Below, in pieces: positions 5,032 to 6,219 of a stretch of 6,219 nucleotides of DNA. This stretch comes from Methanolinea sp. (GTDB lineage Archaea > Halobacteriota > Methanomicrobia > Methanomicrobiales > Methanospirillaceae). The stretch lies in assembly GCA_013331225.1 (NCBI GenBank), contig DUGV01000296.1, positions 1-6,219 of the forward strand, given 5' to 3'. Every line of letters begins with the position of its first letter. The first letter of the stretch is position 1. Both the position numbers and the translations under genes were made by a program. The notes under the pieces are model-generated. The model was not told where the DNA came from and did not search any database. It saw only the letters and a list, made by a program, of their open reading frames with translations.

Positions 5032-5913
5032 ATGGACGGGACCATCGGGATAATCAGCCAGGTTGCCTTCTGGGGCCTCTATTCGGGATGCATCTACATC
5101 CTGCTTGCCACCGGCCTCAACCTTATCTTCGGTGTGATGAAGATCGTGAATTTTGCCCATGGCGAGTTCCTGATGCTTGGAACGTATATCACGTTCTTCC
5201 TCTTTGTTATCAGCGGGTTCAACCCATATGTCCTCCTCATCGGTTCCATTCCCATACTCATCATCGTGGGAGTCATCGTGGAGCGGTTGTGCTTCCGGCC
5301 GATTCTCGGCACGGGGAAGCTGAACGAGATATTCATAAGCCTTGGGCTGATTTACATATTCCAGAACCTGGTGGCGATGATCTGGACCGACGAATGGAGG
5401 TCAATGAAGAGCCCGTTTGCAGATATCCTGGTCAGCCTGGGTCCCCTCCAATTGCCCCTTGATTATCTGATCATTATCACGGTCACCGCGCTGATCCTTG
5501 TCTCGCTCTACCTCTTCCTCCAGAAGACCCCGCTCGGGCGGGCAATCAGGGCCGCGAGCCAGAACCGCAAGGGCGCCATGCTGATGGGGGTCAACGTGGA
5601 GAGGATGGACATGCTCACCTTCGGGATTGGTGCCGGCCTTGCCGGTGCGGCAGGCACCCTCTGGGCGGTGAGCGGGCAGGTCTTCAACCCCTACATGGGC
5701 TCGATCCCGGCCATCAAGGGCTTTGCTATCATCATCCTCGGCGGGCTCGGGAGTATCCCGGGCGCAATCATCGGTGGCCTTGCAATCGGGATGGTGGAGA
5801 ACTTCACCGCGTTCACCCTCGGCGGCTCCTGGAAGGATGCGGTATCCTTCATTCTCCTGATTGTCGTCCTCGTCATCCGGCCTACCGGGCTCTTTGGGGA
5901 GGCTGAAGAATGA
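5032..5913 (+). CDS. livH: Branched-chain amino acid type ABC importer permease LivH, 293 aa
   Basis: One of the two membrane subunits of a Liv (HAAT) type importer. It is almost entirely hydrophobic with about eight membrane segments. Diagnostic motifs are GLNLIFGVMKIVNFAHGEF (28-46), the cytoplasmic coupling loop GRAIRAASQNRKGAMLMGVN (169-188) that contacts the ATPases, GGLGSIPGAIIGGLAIG (237-253) and the RPTGLFG ending (283-289). Length is normal for the family. The ATG at 5032 has AGGAGAAGGA (5015-5024) upstream, and homologues start at this point. It follows the binding-protein gene by 33 bases and overlaps livM by four bases (ATGA), so translation of the two permeases is probably coupled. 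No lesion is seen. The substrate cannot be read from the permease. Confidence 0.95.
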   Translation: MDGTIGIISQVAFWGLYSGCIYILLATGLNLIFGVMKIVNFAHGEFLMLGTYITFFLFVISGFNPYVLLIGSIPILIIVGVIVERLCFRPILGTGKLNEIFISLGLIYIFQNLVAMIWTDEWRSMKSPFADILVSLGPLQLPLDYLIIITVTALILVSLYLFLQKTPLGRAIRAASQNRKGAMLMGVNVERMDMLTFGIGAGLAGAAGTLWAVSGQVFNPYMGSIPAIKGFAIIILGGLGSIPGAIIGGLAIGMVENFTAFTLGGSWKDAVSFILLIVVLVIRPTGLFGEAEE

Positions 5914-6219
5914 AAATATTCGATCCACGGGACTACCGCCACCTGCTCGCCGCGGCCCTCCTGGTGATAGCTTTTCTCATCCCCATCTTCATCGGATCGA
6001 ACCTCTATTATCTGACTATCCTCATCCTGATGCTGGTCTTCATCATCTACGCGTCTGCCTGGAACTTCCTCACCTTCTCTGGCCAGGGGTCGCTCGGGCA
6101 TGCAGCCTTCTTCGGCCTCGGAGGGTACGCTGCATCCCTTGTCGCTATCCGGTTCGGCCTCCCGCCACTCGTCACCCTGCTCTTTGGAGGATGCTTCGCG
6201 GCCTTCATCGGGATCCTCA
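5910..6219 (+). CDS. livM: Branched-chain amino acid type ABC importer permease LivM, first 103 codons (runs off right edge)
   Basis: N-terminal part of the second membrane subunit, which pairs with LivH. It starts MKIFDPRDYRHLLAAALLVI with a short cytoplasmic head, followed by membrane segments near 12-28 and 34-50. The LivM signature WNFLTFSGQGSLGHAAFFGL occupies 51-70 and continues GGYAAS. The ATG overlaps the livH stop as ATGA (5910-5913), and a strong GGGGAGG ribosome binding site (5896-5902) lies inside the end of livH. The reading frame is intact to the window end. The livG and livF ATPase genes would be expected next, but this is not visible here. Confidence 0.93.
   Translation, partial: MKIFDPRDYRHLLAAALLVIAFLIPIFIGSNLYYLTILILMLVFIIYASAWNFLTFSGQGSLGHAAFFGLGGYAASLVAIRFGLPPLVTLLFGGCFAAFIGIL

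Overview
The window looks like chromosome of a methanogenic archaeon, most likely of the Methanomicrobia/Methanomicrobiales type. The main support is the gene at 2432-3004, which I recognise as a DUF2121 (COG4079) protein, a family essentially confined to methanogens. The moderately GC-rich base composition, the GGTGA/AGGTGA-type ribosome binding sites and the AT-rich archaeal-style promoter boxes agree with this. I see no mobile element, CRISPR array, rRNA or tRNA.

Layout. Positions 1-462 (minus) hold the first 154 codons of an SLC13/DASS-type permease that runs off the left edge. After a 287-base gap containing two unexplained inverted-repeat elements comes a complete glycerophosphodiester phosphodiesterase (750-1430, minus). 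It is divergent from a COG2426-type membrane protein (1510-2256, plus). The 79 bases between them look like a compact bidirectional promoter: one AT-rich box with an inverted repeat on each side. Next on the plus strand are the DUF2121 gene (2432-3004) and a small, unrecognised, helix-rich protein gene (3085-3369), possibly co-transcribed.

After a 303-base non-coding stretch, a branched-chain amino acid (Liv/HAAT) type ABC importer operon begins: substrate-binding lipoprotein (3673-4998), LivH permease (5032-5913) and LivM permease (from 5910, cut by the right edge). The two ATPase genes are expected beyond the window. Between the lipoprotein and livH there is a short T7 tract in a weak hairpin, which may let the cell make more binding protein than permease. 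Upstream of the lipoprotein a 19-base inverted repeat abuts the ribosome binding site and is a candidate operator or leader hairpin.

The most interesting observation concerns the DUF2121 protein. After removal of Met1, a Cys becomes residue 1, and an Asp and an Arg fall at positions 17 and 19, the numbering of the proteasome beta-subunit active site. The rest of the chain also resembles a proteasome-like Ntn-hydrolase fold by eye. This suggests a methanogen-specific proteasome-fold protein or enzyme, which is inference and can be tested.
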